A stretch of 64,000 nucleotides of DNA from Cardinalis cardinalis (taxonomy: Eukaryota; Chordata; Aves; Passeriformes; Cardinalidae). Position numbers and translations under genes: made by a program. Every line of letters begins with the position of its first letter. Positions within the stretch are counted from its first letter, which is position 1. The stretch is from contig JACDOX010000087.1 of NCBI GenBank assembly GCA_014549065.1, forward strand, positions 124,001 through 188,000. Reading direction: 5' to 3'. Below, piece after piece: positions 9,494 to 22,502 of this stretch. The notes under the pieces are model-generated. The model saw only the letters and a program-made list of their open reading frames with translations. It did not search any database and had not been told where the DNA came from.

Positions 9494-9598
9494 GTGACAA
9501 TGACTATTCGCCTGAGAGGGAGCACTGCGGCATGGCCATCGACCTCACCTCTAGCACTCCCAATGGGCAGCACACCTCCCCCTGTCACATGGCAGGCA
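9494..9598 (+). CDS. IKZF2: IKZF2 (Helios) second coding exon
   Basis: A 105-base exon completing the split Cys codon and encoding 34 further residues of the Helios N-terminal region. It includes DNDYSPEREH and MAIDLTSSTPNGQH, which are diagnostic for Helios rather than Ikaros, Aiolos or Eos. The region precedes the DNA-binding zinc fingers and is low-complexity, acidic and Ser/Thr-rich, with no fold expected. The exon ends with one base of the next codon at donor GTAAGT (9599), so it is phase 1 on both sides and its length is a multiple of three. Relative to mammalian Helios as I remember it, two Ser positions are Cys here (EHCGM, SPCHM). The following exon, which should start the KLE…SDEE acidic segment and the first zinc finger, was not found in the window. 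Confidence 0.94.
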
Positions 9599-12500
9599 GT
9601 AAGTCTCCTCTTAAGCCTGTTTCTCTCTAGCTCAGGGTTGGGTTGGCTTGGTCTGGTCCTCCTGGTCCTTGCTTAGCCACTGCTGTTGGCATTGCAAATA
9701 ACAGAGGAGGACAGGGAAGAGCTTCTTTTTGTTTTTTGGTTCTTGTTTGTGCTGGTGTCTCGTCTAAACATGAATGGGATTACTAGTCTGAACTATCCCA
9801 AGGTGGCATTTGAGAGCTGGTCCGTACCTGCTCCAGGTAGGAAAACACTAGGGTTGACATGTGCTAGTTTTGTTTCCTCAGGTTCTGAAATCCAAATAGA
9901 AATTGTTGTTATTATTATTACTACTATTACTTACTTTGTTTCCTGAAACAGCTTGAAGTAGCTTTATTTGAAAACAAACACATTTTATTTACAAAACTAT
10001 AGTTGATTTTAGCACACTGAAAGGAGTTTGGTTTAGAATGTTGGGTAGAAACTGAGAGTTTAGTGAGTCTGCACAGAGTGTCAAGAGCTGATAATATTTA
10101 TAGAATTATTCTCCTGTTATATATGGGAGGTGGATGAATGTAATTTACGCAATTTCATAAATGCAACAATCTTCATTTTCTGTGTGTGAGTGCCCTACCT
10201 TGTTTAAGTGTTGGTTACAGTATTACATCAAGATATTTACCTTAATGTAACCTCTGCTCTTATAGTCCTGAAAAAATGTAATGCGCTTTGCTTTCAACAT
10301 ACTTAGTGTTCCTCTCTATGTGATACTAATTTTCTTTCTGGTTTATGTGTACTATAGATACATATTTATCTATTTAAACCGAGGGTTAGTATAATGCCCT
10401 ACAAATATCTCTGAAAGAAAGAGAAAGCTTCTAGGGTTGCTTGCTTAAAAATGCACAGCCTTCAGAGTGTTTCCGAGAAAAAGATGTTACTTTCCTTTAA
10501 GAATCCTGTCCTCTTGCAAATTACGGGTAAAGCGCAGTTTTATGAGCCTTTAAACTGAGGGTTATTATGAAGATCTCTCAATTATATACATGTTGCTGGA
10601 GAATATGATTTCTAATACCATGGACTGAACTTTATATGACAACCACCCATAATTCAGCATCTTTAGACAATTCCAATTGTGCTGCACTGGGATTCTGATA
10701 TACTTTATTATGTTGTAAAAGTTTTACTACTCACTTTCTTCATTTTCTTTGTTTCCTTTTTATTAATGGGAAGGCTTCATTGAAAGGGAAAAAAGTATCT
10801 GTGTTCTAAATCTTCTTTATAATCTAGACTGAAAACCAAAGTCAAATTAGGAATAAAAAGATCTAGAATGAAGTAATGCAAAAAGCTTTAACACACTCAG
10901 TTTTTTCATGTTCATTGTGTTAACATTTTCAATGGTTTTTAAACTTCATTAGTTCTTTGCAACACATATGTATCTGCAGCTTTGGTGAATATCTTATTTT
11001 TTTGGAGGGGTGTTTTGGCCTATCATAGGTGTCTCAAATNCTTTGAGATTAGGATGTTGTGCTGTTGAAAAATTAAGGGCTCTGTCTGGGTTTCCCAAGC
11101 CAAACAAAACTCAAGCTTCTTAAATTTATTGTAATTTATTTACTCTTTGCAGGCTTAGGATTGTTTTGCAAAGAGGTGGCTTGTGCTGCCTTAAACATGG
11201 AAGATATTGATCAGAGGTTGTGGGATTTTGTGGCAGCTGTTACATTGGTTCATTTAAGGTTTTTGGCCAAATCTTGAATCTGGCATGTGTAGGCTAAATC
11301 NACAGGCTGGGCTTTAGAGCTTTCCACCTGTTTTGTGGGGCACAGGAAATCCTTTTAAAGGTTTGGTAACTCAGGGGCCTGCACCTCTTTTTAAAAACTC
11401 TTTTGGNTTTTTTTTGGTATTGTAAAAGGAAAGATAGAGGTAGAATAGCTATTTTAAGTATTNTGTATGAATTTAGTAGCTCCCAGTGGACTGACCCATC
11501 ATCCATTGTTTTAGGTAGAGGCAGTGGCCGTGTTTTGTTTCAGACTGGTTTGATTTCCAGTGGGTTGCTGGAGATTAAGTGATGTTGGCTGACGTTACAG
11601 CAAAGCCCAGGGTGGGTCATCCTGGCTGGGTAGGACTTGGGAGTGAAGGTGGTGATGCAGGGAGCAGACCCCAAATATTTCACTCGTGGATTGCTTGCCA
11701 GTCATTTCCAGAAGCGCATGGCCCTCTTTGGCTGTGTGCTCTGGATGTGAACCTGCAAGGTAGAGATCCAAATTTTGACCTTTGTTCTTCTCGCCTTCCA
11801 CNGAATTGTTTTGAACCGCAGCTCTTAATTTAGTCGGAATTTGTGTCTGGCTCAGAAGGAGTACCACCAAAAGAAGGAAGTTTCTTGGATCTGTGCTAAA
11901 ATGACTGAGTAGTGCTCTCCCAGCAACAGCAAAATTATGTGCTGGGTACAGAGTTCTCTATGTTCATTAGCCCCTGGCAATCTGTGTTAGTAGTTCTGTC
12001 TGGATTACTGATGTTTTCAGGTTCTATTCCAAAAGGGTTTGGGTCGAATATTTTGGCTGCTGCATCCTTTAACCTATTGTCATTTTCAAGTATCTAGATG
12101 GTATTTGTAGGTTATGGATGAGGATGACACTCAATTTTCCTTGTGAATGAGGTGATCCTGAAAGATGAATCACACTAAATCACCTGTCATAGCTAACTGA
12201 TGATCTTACATATACCTGCCTTTAGCAGAACACTGCATGTGTGTTGGCAGATGCTCTGTTCTAAAATACTTCACTGTAGTTTTATGTAAGCAAAGATTTA
12301 AAATACATGTAAATAGTCAAACCAAAGAGGTTGATAGATCATCTCACTTTTCTCTACAGCAAAAGATGAATTAGTGTTACACCTGCTGAGTACAGATGAT
12401 ATATTTACATAGCCCCAAATCTGGAAGTCCAGATTTTCTTTTGATCTTCCGTAGGAAAACTCTTACAAAGGCTGACAGGCAGAGCTGGGTGTCACAGGCT

Positions 12501-15500
12501 TGCTCAATTAACTTTGTGTTGGTACTACAGAGTTCCCTGCATGGCCCTAAGCCCCCCCACAGACCCCACAGAGTTCAAGGGAGTCTGTCTTGTTCCTGTC
12601 CCTGAGTGCTGAACTGGGCTGTGAGTGATCAGAAACCTCCGAATAGGAACTGGCATGCTAATTAAAGGCTAATGGGGAATCCTTATAAAAGAGGCTTTAA
12701 AAAGAAATAATTCCCAGTCACCTCCCCACAATGCCACACTGAGTTCTTAGTTCAGTTATTAGAGATATTTTTTTCCTGTAGGTTAAAATGGACTTAGAGG
12801 AATGTCTGCTTTAGAAACTGCAGGGGCACAGTTGTTCAATTAGTTGACTCAATCATTGCTTTGTATAGGATGAAGGACACTTNTCTAAGATCACTGGCCT
12901 GGTATCATAGGGAAAATAGTAGCAGCAGCTATTAGCATCTGACAGTCAGCGACAAAGGCAATTTCCCCTTAAATTAGAGACTTGACAGTGGGTGTCCCAG
13001 TTAACTTTCTTATCTTTGCTTTCATAGACAAAACGAGCCCTTAAATGAAACAGAGTCAGAACAATCATAAATATCAAACCCAACATCTGATGTTTGAAAC
13101 CGATTAAAATTGTGGTATGCTTTCAGGAGGTGTTTATAGTAGCTGGAAGCGTTAGTAAGTTATGAGAATTAATTCATTAAGAGAATAAGCCATGTCAGCT
13201 GACTCTGCTGCTGGAAATAATGAGGTGATGGCGTTTTCTCCATGGTGGGGAACGATCGTGCAGTCTGACGAGATCACTAATTGGGACAGCAGCACTAAGT
13301 GGGGATGATTTCAGCTGTGGTGTTTAAAGAGGACGTGGGCAAGGTTTCATTATATAGCCAATACTATATTCCAAGTGATCAGGGTGGACTGTCAGTTGTC
13401 TTTTTTTTGTGGCATCAAAGCCCCAAATCTTTCCTGATCACTTTCATTTTTGAAGCCTGAGTTGTCGTAGAAGTCCTGTTTTGTCACAGTTGTGTTGTCC
13501 TGAGCAGAGAGTTACAGGTACCANAGCTGTATCGGTGTATCTGTAGGTATAAAGAAATGTAATTTTGGAGCCTGGTTTTGGAATTTTCACTCCTGTTGAA
13601 ATGAAACCGCATAAATGTAAAAGTTGCTCCATGCCTCAGCTCCGTGGCAAACAAGCCTTGTCACCGCCAGAATTTACTCCCAGGCATGTGAGGCTGAACC
13701 TTGCTCTGGGATTCTTTCCTGGCTCAGGATGTGTTGCGGGTTTTTCAGTAGGATGAGGTGATGGAGGCTTTCCTTTAGGGAGGGTGGTTGAAGCTGGCCN
13801 GGCTGGGCTGCTTTGAGGCAGTCACTCCCCTGATGTGTGCACTGGGGCATGAAGAATTCTGGCAGCCAAACTACTGTGCTCTGAACTGGGGATTCAGGTC
13901 TCCTTTTCTTCCAAATATCTTGGAAAGTGCTAAAAACTTGGACCNGATCACCTCGAGATGCTGAGGAATGTTCTCTCCTCAGCGGCCTTGAAGGAGTACG
14001 GTAGGCAGCATTTATTGGGCTGGGTATCTCCTGCCTCATTGCAGGGAGGTGGACTTTTGACAGTCACTTGAGATGCCCTCTAGTCCTTTGTGTCTGACTT
14101 TGCAGTCTTGACACTGATTTTTTTAGCACTCAGCTGTGGAATTGCATGGTGGTGCCCAATACAGATGTACCTGTGGTTTGGCAGGTTGAAGGACAGTGAA
14201 GATGGAGTTTGCCAAGATGAGCTCAGACATGAGGGATGAGCTCAATAAAGTGTGGCAGGGAACTGTAAGAAGTGAACTCCTTGGACACTTACAAGAGCAN
14301 GGTCTTTGCTTCAGTCTTTTATCCTCAGACTTCCTGGGAATTGCCAGGGCAGTAGTGGTAATCAAAGTTTTAGCCATTTAGCTTTCTTGGAGTTTGAGAA
14401 GAAAAAATATTAAATGGAAAGGCAATCATCAGGATTTGAACAGAAATAGAAGGGCTTTCCACACCTAAGAAACCAAAGCTCTGCAAAGTAGTGTTACACT
14501 GTGTTTCTTGAAAAAAACTACAACCCAAACAGAAGAAAGGGTCAACTGGAAACTAAGCATTTCCTGGGATGTACCTTAAATTATTATGGCTTTATCCCCA
14601 TCAGCTCAGATTTTTCACACTGGTGTTAAAATCATGACATAGTTCCTCTGATAGGAACTCTATGTAAACCANCCCAGAGTAGTCACTGAAATGAGTTGGT
14701 GTTTGAGTATCTGTAGCCCACACTGCAATGGTGAAGGGCTCCCCTGTGTGTTTTTCCTGTCTTCTGTCACAGTCCTGGCATTCCCTATGGAGCCACATAC
14801 TCAGCTGCAAAAACATTCCTCCTTCTCAGTGAGTGTTATAACGAGGGTGGAGTGAAATGATCAGTTAATCTCATTAAATAGGTTTTTATTCATTCTGATG
14901 GAAGTCCCTTGAAAGGTCATCTGCCAGGGCTTTGTTGCAGCACACACCTTCCTTGGGAAGCTTCTGTTATTCTCTTGGACTGTCAGGTTCAGTTAACTTT
15001 CCCTGGTACACACCCTGTTACAACACTGTGCTCTTGCTAGCTTTGCAGTCAGCAAATTTCCAGTGTTTGCTTCTGGAATTTCAGTTCCTTTTCAGACATG
15101 CCAACAAAAAGAGCAATCCTCATCTTCCATGAAATATGACACTTTGATGGCAGCTGGATGACAAGATACCTGTTGGAGGAGAGCGTTCTGTGTTTCCCAT
15201 CCCTGAATCTGGGGGAAGGTGCTACTGCTGTTGAAATCAATGGATATCTNCTCTCAGGAAGTTGATTCAAAGGCTTGTTTCCAGTTCCTGTGGGCCACAG
15301 GCTCTGTCTTGTCCTTCAGCTAAGTGATGGTTTGCAGGACTAAGTTTTAGAGGTGGAAATGCAGCTGCCTGTGCTACCTTTGTGCAGTACTGAGGGTGAG
15401 CAGTGCTCATCCTTGCAGTACCAAGAGGGCACCCTAAAGGAGTGATGCCATTCTTTCTGGGAGGAAAAGGCAGAGCCTCCTTTTCTGCCTTTTACTTCAG

Positions 15501-18500
15501 TAATCCCAGTGAATGAAAATCCTTGAAGAACCCACCTTGAAACAGGTTTAAAATTGACCTGTTCTGAAATTCTGTAAAAAATTGAAGAGAAGGCTGAGCC
15601 ACTGCTCTGTAGTATCAAGACCTTTACCAGCCCAGGTGAGGAGCGTGTACCACAGGGTGTTTTCCCTTCTCTAGGGTAGTGGGTCCTTGTTTGGGGTCCA
15701 GGCAGCCAGCTGCTGCATCCCAGTGGAAGGAAGCAAAGCTGGATTATCACTGAGAAGCAATGAACATGACAGATAGGGCTCTGGGCTAGGTCACCAGAGG
15801 CCCAGTTTTTCTCCAAATTCTGGTCATTGCAGGGAGTCCCTTCATGCTTCTGTGCTTTTTTTTCCCTCTTGCCTTTTATTTTCTGAATCACAGAAGCTGT
15901 ACATCACTTAGGATGGAGACTTGGATGGTACATGTTAGCCTTTTTCAAAAGTAGGNTTTTTTTTACAATATCTTTTTGCTTAGGGGTTATTTTGCATTTA
16001 ATTTTTGCAGCCCCACAATGAGACGCATTCTGAAGTACCTTAATACCAGTGCTGCTTATTTCCTGTCCTGCACAGGAATAATTGTGGTGGTCCTAAAGTA
16101 CCCTGTTGTGGTGTATGTGTGGAATTTTAACTCTTCCCACACCACTGAGCNTTGCCAGGTCTGTGTGTGGATGAGCCCCTATTCACACTGCCCAGCAAAA
16201 TGTGCCCTTGATCTGGAGCCAGGTCTACATTACTGGCTTCTGCTGGCACTGCTGTGTCAGCCTGTGGCTTTGAAGAACTGTAATCCCTCACAGGCAGAGA
16301 GATGCTGGCAGAAGCTCCAGCTCTGAGCACAGCCCTGGCTGGCAGGGTCACCTGCAAGTGCTGTTACAGGTGTTACATTGGAAAGTACCGTAAAACAGCA
16401 GACACTGTTCCTGGAAAAGCATGGGCTTGATTGATCCCCCTCATTTCTATGCTGATAGGTCATGTCAACTTCTGTGAATTAGAATGTCTTTTTTGGGTTT
16501 TTTAACTGACTTTTGCTCTCGCTGTGCCTCTTATTTTTAAAAAATCTTTCCAGTTTGGGGGTTTATTCCTGTAACACTGTGTGGCCAAGGCACAGCACCA
16601 CAGTAGTGGGCTATGTGTGCATTGTATGAGCTCCTTTAGCTCATGGTTTCTCTGTGTTTGTCCTGTCCAGAGAGGTCACAGGGCTCTTGGTCTTCCTTTT
16701 GATGAAGCTCATATCCCNGTGTCCTCTCAGGTATGGGTGTAGGCACAGAGTTTGTGGTGATTGGGAGTGGGGCTGGCCCAGNCTCATCCCCAGTGGGCAC
16801 AGCTGTGCAGGACAGGTGAATGCTATTGAAGGGAACGAGCCATGGAGTGCCCAGGGGCACTGACCAACCACCACAGGGAGCAGAGGGCACACAGGTGCAG
16901 TGCATCAACAGGAGGGGATNAAAGGCTGGGCTGAAGNACAAGAAGGGCAGATGCTTGCAGCCTGCTGAGGTGCCCTGGTGTTNCTGTGTATGGGCAGGTG
17001 CCTGAAGCCTTCTGAAGAGGTGAGGTGTTNCTGTGCATGGGCAAATGNTTAAAGCNTTCTGAAATTGTGTGGTGATGCTCTGTGTGTTGTGGCCGTCTCA
17101 ATTGTGGCATNTGCTGCGACATATGGGGGGAGGTCAGTCCTAGGGCCAAACCATGCTCCCACCCCCAGTGTGGATGGTGTGAATATCTGTGTGTCTACCA
17201 GCTGGTAGTGNAAAAAAAAGAGGAGTTGAAGTGTATCATTCTTCTACACAGGTAGGAGACCCTCTTCTTAGCAGACTGTGGGTTTTACACAAGGCATGAG
17301 CCAGGCAATCTGATTCACTGCAGACCTGTCTGCTCTCCCCATCATGGTTTCATGTTACTTGGAGAAGCTGCACAGACTGGTTTTTTCTAGGCTCTTTTCC
17401 TGCTGTGGTGTTGGTACCTACCTCCTGTGAGGTTGCTCTGGGCACANGTGTAGTCCCTGCAGCAGGGGAGAGAGAAGGGGAAGATCAGTGTGAATATTNA
17501 GGTCCCTTGGCCTGTCTGCGGCTTGGAGAACCCTTTGGAGGACTTGGTGCTACTGTCTACCCTGAAACTTCATNCAGTGGGGTGGAAGATCCAGCCACAC
17601 CTTGGTGCTGCTGTTGTCAGGCCCTTTGTCCTGGGGGTTGGANGTCTCAAATGTTTTTCAAAGGAGGTAGGAAATCCTGAAGTACATAAACCTTGTTTAT
17701 CCGTTCATCTTGTTGCCTGTCCCACTGCCATCTTTTCTTGTTACAAGCCTTCTCATGTGAGGAGGTGAGGCAGGCTGGGTTTCCTCTGCAGCAAATGGAA
17801 GATCTGGGCAGGGCTTAGGGGAGAGATGCTCTGTTGGCGGTTAAACCGCACTCGTGACAAAGCCTTACATTCCCGTGGGGGGTTTTCTTGTTTATCCCCT
17901 CTGTTCCTCCACTTGAACAAAGCTAAAGGTATCTGTGCTGTGAACTTCAGCATCAGGCTGGAGTTTTCTCAGTTTTCTTCTTTTTAATGGTGTTCTCCTT
18001 GCATTCCCCCCCCTACCTTTTAAAACCTCCCAATTCCATCAGAGGAAAGTGATGTTGTCCTGGTTTTTCTCAAGGGCCATGTGTTCTCTCAGTCCATGAA
18101 AATTGATGTTGGTCAGTGGCACAGAATGCTGGCTGCAAAGCCTTGTGATATGCTCAAGCCCATGGTAATTTTTCTCAAAATTACTTTTTGATTTGGGAAT
18201 GCCTGTGTGCAGTTCTGTGAGAATTCATACCTAATCTTTCCTAGACATCAACTCAGCTTTTGGACATTTTAGGATTCCTTTTGCAAAAAAAGTTGCTTTT
18301 TTAGGTAATGATCTAGCCATAAAACACAAATGAAGTGACTTTTTGGTAACTCTATCTGTGCATCATTTAAACTTCAGCAGTGTGAATTAAATACCTGATT
18401 TAGTCCAAGGAGCAGCAAACAGGATGGTGCGAGTTCCCTTCTTTTGAAAATGAAAGAAATTTCTTATTTCTGTATGAAAACAGCAAGTATCTTTACCCAG

Positions 18501-21500
18501 AAGAGATACGAGGTTTATTCATTTGAGGAAGAGTAGCTGTTCTCTTAAAGTTGTGGATGGTTTAAAAGCTTCCAGGAAAGAGTGGCAGTAGACTGAAGAC
18601 CTTGTTCTGGTTAGCAGCCAGGTCNGTGATAGAGGGAGACAGCTCAGGCAAAAGAATAAAATGGCGTTTGGNTTTTAATCTTATTTCTTGAGAAATTGAT
18701 ATCCTGCAGGGTTTGCCTTGTCAAGATAACGGCCCCTGAAGGAGAATAAATCTTATTAATTAGCAGTTTTGCATACTGCTTTTAATTGTTCGTTCCTAGG
18801 TNCAGGCATTGTATTGCATGTGCATTGCTGTCGTGGTGAGGGGCCTCTCTCCTGCAGCCCTGGAGAGTCTGCCTGAGTACAGAAATACTTCAGAATACAC
18901 CATTGGGCCTTAAATTTACTCAGTGCCTTAATCCTCATCACCTCTCAGATTTAGGCACGTCCTAAACGCAGTTGTAAGTAATAGTTTTACAGTTTAATCT
19001 CCCAAAATTGGGTCAACCTTACCNGTTGTTTTGACCTTGTTACCAGCACAGGTAGTTCCTGGGTGAGTCTAACACATCTCNGTGCAGCTGTGTGGAACAA
19101 TCTGGGGTATCAGCTTTACTTGAAACCCCCTGTTTGAAATGTTCCCCCTACCTTAAATACACAGGCCTCTCTCTCTAACACTGTAGGATATTATCCTTTG
19201 GATAATCTAAGTAATATCACAATATTTCCTTGTTATATCATGCTTTTTCAGTTTTAAGAGCTTTACAAAGGCTACCAATTGAAGAGATACAAATGAGTGG
19301 ACAAAATTTTAGGCTGAAGAGGTGGAGAAAAAGTAGGGAAATTAATCTTAGAAGAATTNAGCTCGTAGGTGGGAGGCAGTCAGCTTCATAATTTGTGTAT
19401 GTGACTGCAAATTGTCAGAGTATAGGTAGCTCTCGAGTTCAGAAGAATGTTATGCTGGTTGTGTATGTAAGGGTCAAGCAGTACATAATGTTAGCAGACT
19501 GAGAGCTCTGTGAGTTTATTCTTGGCCTTCTTTTAAATTTGTATTCTACGAATTGCACATATTATTTTTCTAAAATCCCGTGTACCTACATGTGAATCCC
19601 AGAGTGTTCTCATAGTCTAAATGCTATGACCCATCAGCTGCCCCCAAATTACCTAATATCAAGTAGAGAAGGTTGGCAGCCAAAGAAAAATATAGGAAAA
19701 CGTGTCCAGCCCTGGTTGCTGGCAAGCCTATACATGTACAGTGCAGTAATACAAATGGAAGGCACTTAGGGTTTCAGCCACATACAGCAGAGAAGTACAA
19801 GTTTGAAAAATACTAGGAAAGTGCAATTCTTATGAAANGAGGAAGCCAGGAAGAGGAGAAAGAGGTATGTGAATTGTGCCTTGGCTGAAGGAAAAACTAT
19901 TTAGCACCACCCTTTTCAAATGTCAAATGCATGGGAAAAAGTTGTTGGAAGCCAGTCTCTGCTAAGTTTGCTGCTTGCAAAACCTACTTTTTTGTGAGAT
20001 GTTTGTGCAAAATCACCTCTCTGGTCTGCCTGTGAGACCAGACATGAGTCAGGCTATCAGCATCTAACATGGTTTCAGGTTGCTGTCTTACTGCTCTTGG
20101 TCTAAAATGCTGGAAAGAAGTGTTTGCTTTTTTCTCACTTTTAAAGTGCTTCATTCATTTAATGTCATTAGTGCTATTGTTACTTAAATTTACCTTCTGA
20201 CTGGTAACCATTAAATATTTATAGAGAAATCAATAGTAGTGAGATTTTTTGCTCAAGTAAATATATATCACATATGTACTCNAAACCAAAGCAAACTGCA
20301 GTGCATTCCAGGAAATAATCTATAGTGCTGCTCTGTAATGTTCTTCCTCTTCTTCATGTCAGGATGTTTTATATGTGTCCCAGCTCACCCATTCCTACCC
20401 CAGAGCTCTGGCTGTTCTTTTTAACAGCCTAGAACAACGGAGCCTTAGGAAAGGAGTAGAAGCGTGTTCAGAGTAGAACTGTGAATGATAATTGCTATAT
20501 AATCATCCAAGGTTCCTTAATGACTGGATGCAGGGAGGTCCTTGGCTTTGATGCTATGTCTGGTGGACAGCACCCCAGCCAGAGACTGCTGTACTGTCTC
20601 TGAAGAAGAGAATGAAAGTGGCTGGAGGCAAACCCAGCCCTTCCCAGCATTTGGAANGGGAAAAGTTTTTTTCAGAGAAGGTGGTGATGTGGCAATGGAA
20701 GATGATGGCTTAAAACCATTTAAAACCAATGCCTAATATAAAAAAAAAATAGGTCTGGGCTTAAAATGGCTTTGGAACTGGGCTGAAGTTCATTGGAGGG
20801 GAGTAGACAACACAGCCAATGTGCACAGGGCAGTTTATTCTCCATCTTGGGTCTCTGCAGCATTTTCTTGTGCAACTACAGATGGAATAAATCTTTGTAG
20901 ACCGTCCAAGAGATGACCTTAATCAATTGTTCTGGCCAGGTGTTTTGAAAGGGGGAAAGCTTCCTTATGAGTCAGTGATGAAATTTCAATTTATAATTAT
21001 GACTGTAGTTTATAATAATAATTCTAATTATATATATAAACAGTTTAACCTACTACAATGTAAAATGGTAACATTTGCTGAGCTTTGGCTGCTTTCAGAT
21101 GGTGAAAATGTGCTGGTGGTTGTTGGCTGGAATTCAGAAATATTTGTCAAAATTTTGTGTGCTATGTGAACAACAAAATTTTGTGTGGATTAAGCAATTA
21201 TTAATTCTCTCCCATTATCCGTCAGATAAAATTACAACTAGCTCATTAACCAAAATTAATTGTAAATAAAGCCGATCTGTTGTTGAGGAAACTAGTTAGA
21301 ATGGTAATTGGGTAATGATGATGCATTTAATTTCAAACTGCAGATTTAAAAGCTACTCCTTTTGGCAGTGATAGAGCAAGGTGTTCTGAAATGAAGCCCG
21401 GTGCTTGTCACTGTCATTGTCCTCTTAATTAATGCCACCAGGACTGCCTGTGTTTTGAATCTAATTAGTGTCCCCTGCAGAGCNCTTGGAAATGTCCTGA

Positions 21501-22097
21501 TTGTGCTCACAGTGAAGCCAGTGGTTAAACTATTTAGTGACCTCTGTGGGCAGGAGGTAACACAGGAGGCAGTGGTGGTGTAGGACATTGTGCACTGCTG
21601 GCTTTGCTCCTGCAGCAGCACATCCTCGTGCCCGAGCTCTGGGAATGCTGGCTGTGCTTTGGGATTTGCTACTCACTTGCCATGGAGATAGGTCTGGAGT
21701 TTCAGGCCAACAAAACTGAATTGTGACTCAACGTTTTAAAAATGATTGAGNGAGTAATTTTCTATGCAGTTTCATTTCAGTATCTTTTGCCCCAAGGATT
21801 ATTTACTGTAGAGTAACTTCCAGCATGGTTTTGCTGCTATTTGTAATGTTGAATTTTAATAAGAAAGGACTTGTTTAAATAGGATCATGTTTTTCTCCTA
21901 AATTGCCCTGTTCTAATGGTAAATTTGGCTTCACAAATAAAATNAGCAGTCGTACCTTCTAGCCACGTGCACAATTTCTTGATTATTTTTTACTCTGTTT
22001 TCAAACTGTATTAAATGCTATTATGAGATGAGCACAGTGATTTTAGCCAACCACCACTTTAATCATTAACAAATGGACATTGGGTACAGAATACATC
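9599..22097 (+). other. IKZF2: IKZF2 intron 3, first part
   Basis: This begins at donor GTAAGT. No further Helios exon is recognised; in particular no sequence encodes the KLE…SDEE acidic segment or a C2H2 finger with the Ikaros-type linker. The open frames present are short and unrelated to known families. The stretch is mostly unique AT-rich sequence. It includes a three-copy imperfect tandem repeat near 16937-17063 and a complex, repeat-free, poly-motif stretch around 13080-13330 that would be a reasonable candidate for a conserved noncoding element. Single N bases are unusually frequent between 16150 and 17650. Confidence 0.75.
16937..17063 (+). repeat. Imperfect ~50-bp tandem repeat, about 2.6 copies
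   Basis: Three successive units end in similar words: 'gggcagatgcttgcagcctgctga', 'gggcaggtgcctgaagccttctga' and 'gggcaaatgnttaaagcnttctga' (ends near 16968, 17014 and 17062). The last two units are also alike upstream ('gaggtg…gtgttnctgtg.atgggca') and measure 50 and 47 bases. N bases fall at the same relative position in the last two units, suggesting assembly uncertainty in the repeat. No coding role is apparent. Confidence 0.7.
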
Positions 22098-22502
22098 ATT
22101 CAGGAGGGCCACCAAGTTGATCAGAGGGATGCAGCACCTCTGCTATGAGGACAGGCTGAGAGAATTGGGATTGTTCAGCCAGGAAAAGAGAAGGCTTTGG
22201 GATGACCTAATTGTGGCAATAAAAATGGAGAGAGACTATTTACAAGGGTCTGGAGTGACAGGACAAGGGGGAATGGGTTCCCAGGTTTAGCTTGAACACC
22301 AGGAACAGATTTCTGACTGTGAGGGTGCTGAGGCCCTGGCACAGGGTGCCAGAGNAGCTGTGACTAACCCTGGATCCCTGGAAGTGTCCAAGGCCAGGCT
22401 GGAGAGGGCTTGGGGCAACCTGNGGTAGTGGAAGGTTGCTGCCAATGGCAGGGGTGNGATGAGATGGGTTTTAAGGTCTCTTCCAACCCAAACCTTTCTC
22501 TT
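22098..22502 (+). mobile_element. CR1 LINE fragment (3' end, truncated)
   Basis: About 400 bases match the terminal part of avian CR1 retroposons as I know them: 'gatcagagggatgcagcacctctgctatgaggacaggctga', 'attgggattgttcagcc', 'ctggagtgacaggacaaggggg', 'gaccctggatccctggaagtgtccaaggccaggctgga', and the end phrase 'ttttaaggtctcttccaaccc'. It is 5'-truncated, carries no usable reverse-transcriptase frame, and its short tandem tail is decayed. It lies in sense orientation within IKZF2 intron 3. Avian-type CR1 is the main evidence that this is bird DNA. Confidence 0.88.

Noticed and set aside
15340..15891. 183-codon minus-strand open frame
   Set aside because: No recognisable domain, no upstream context, and the composition is that of intronic sequence.
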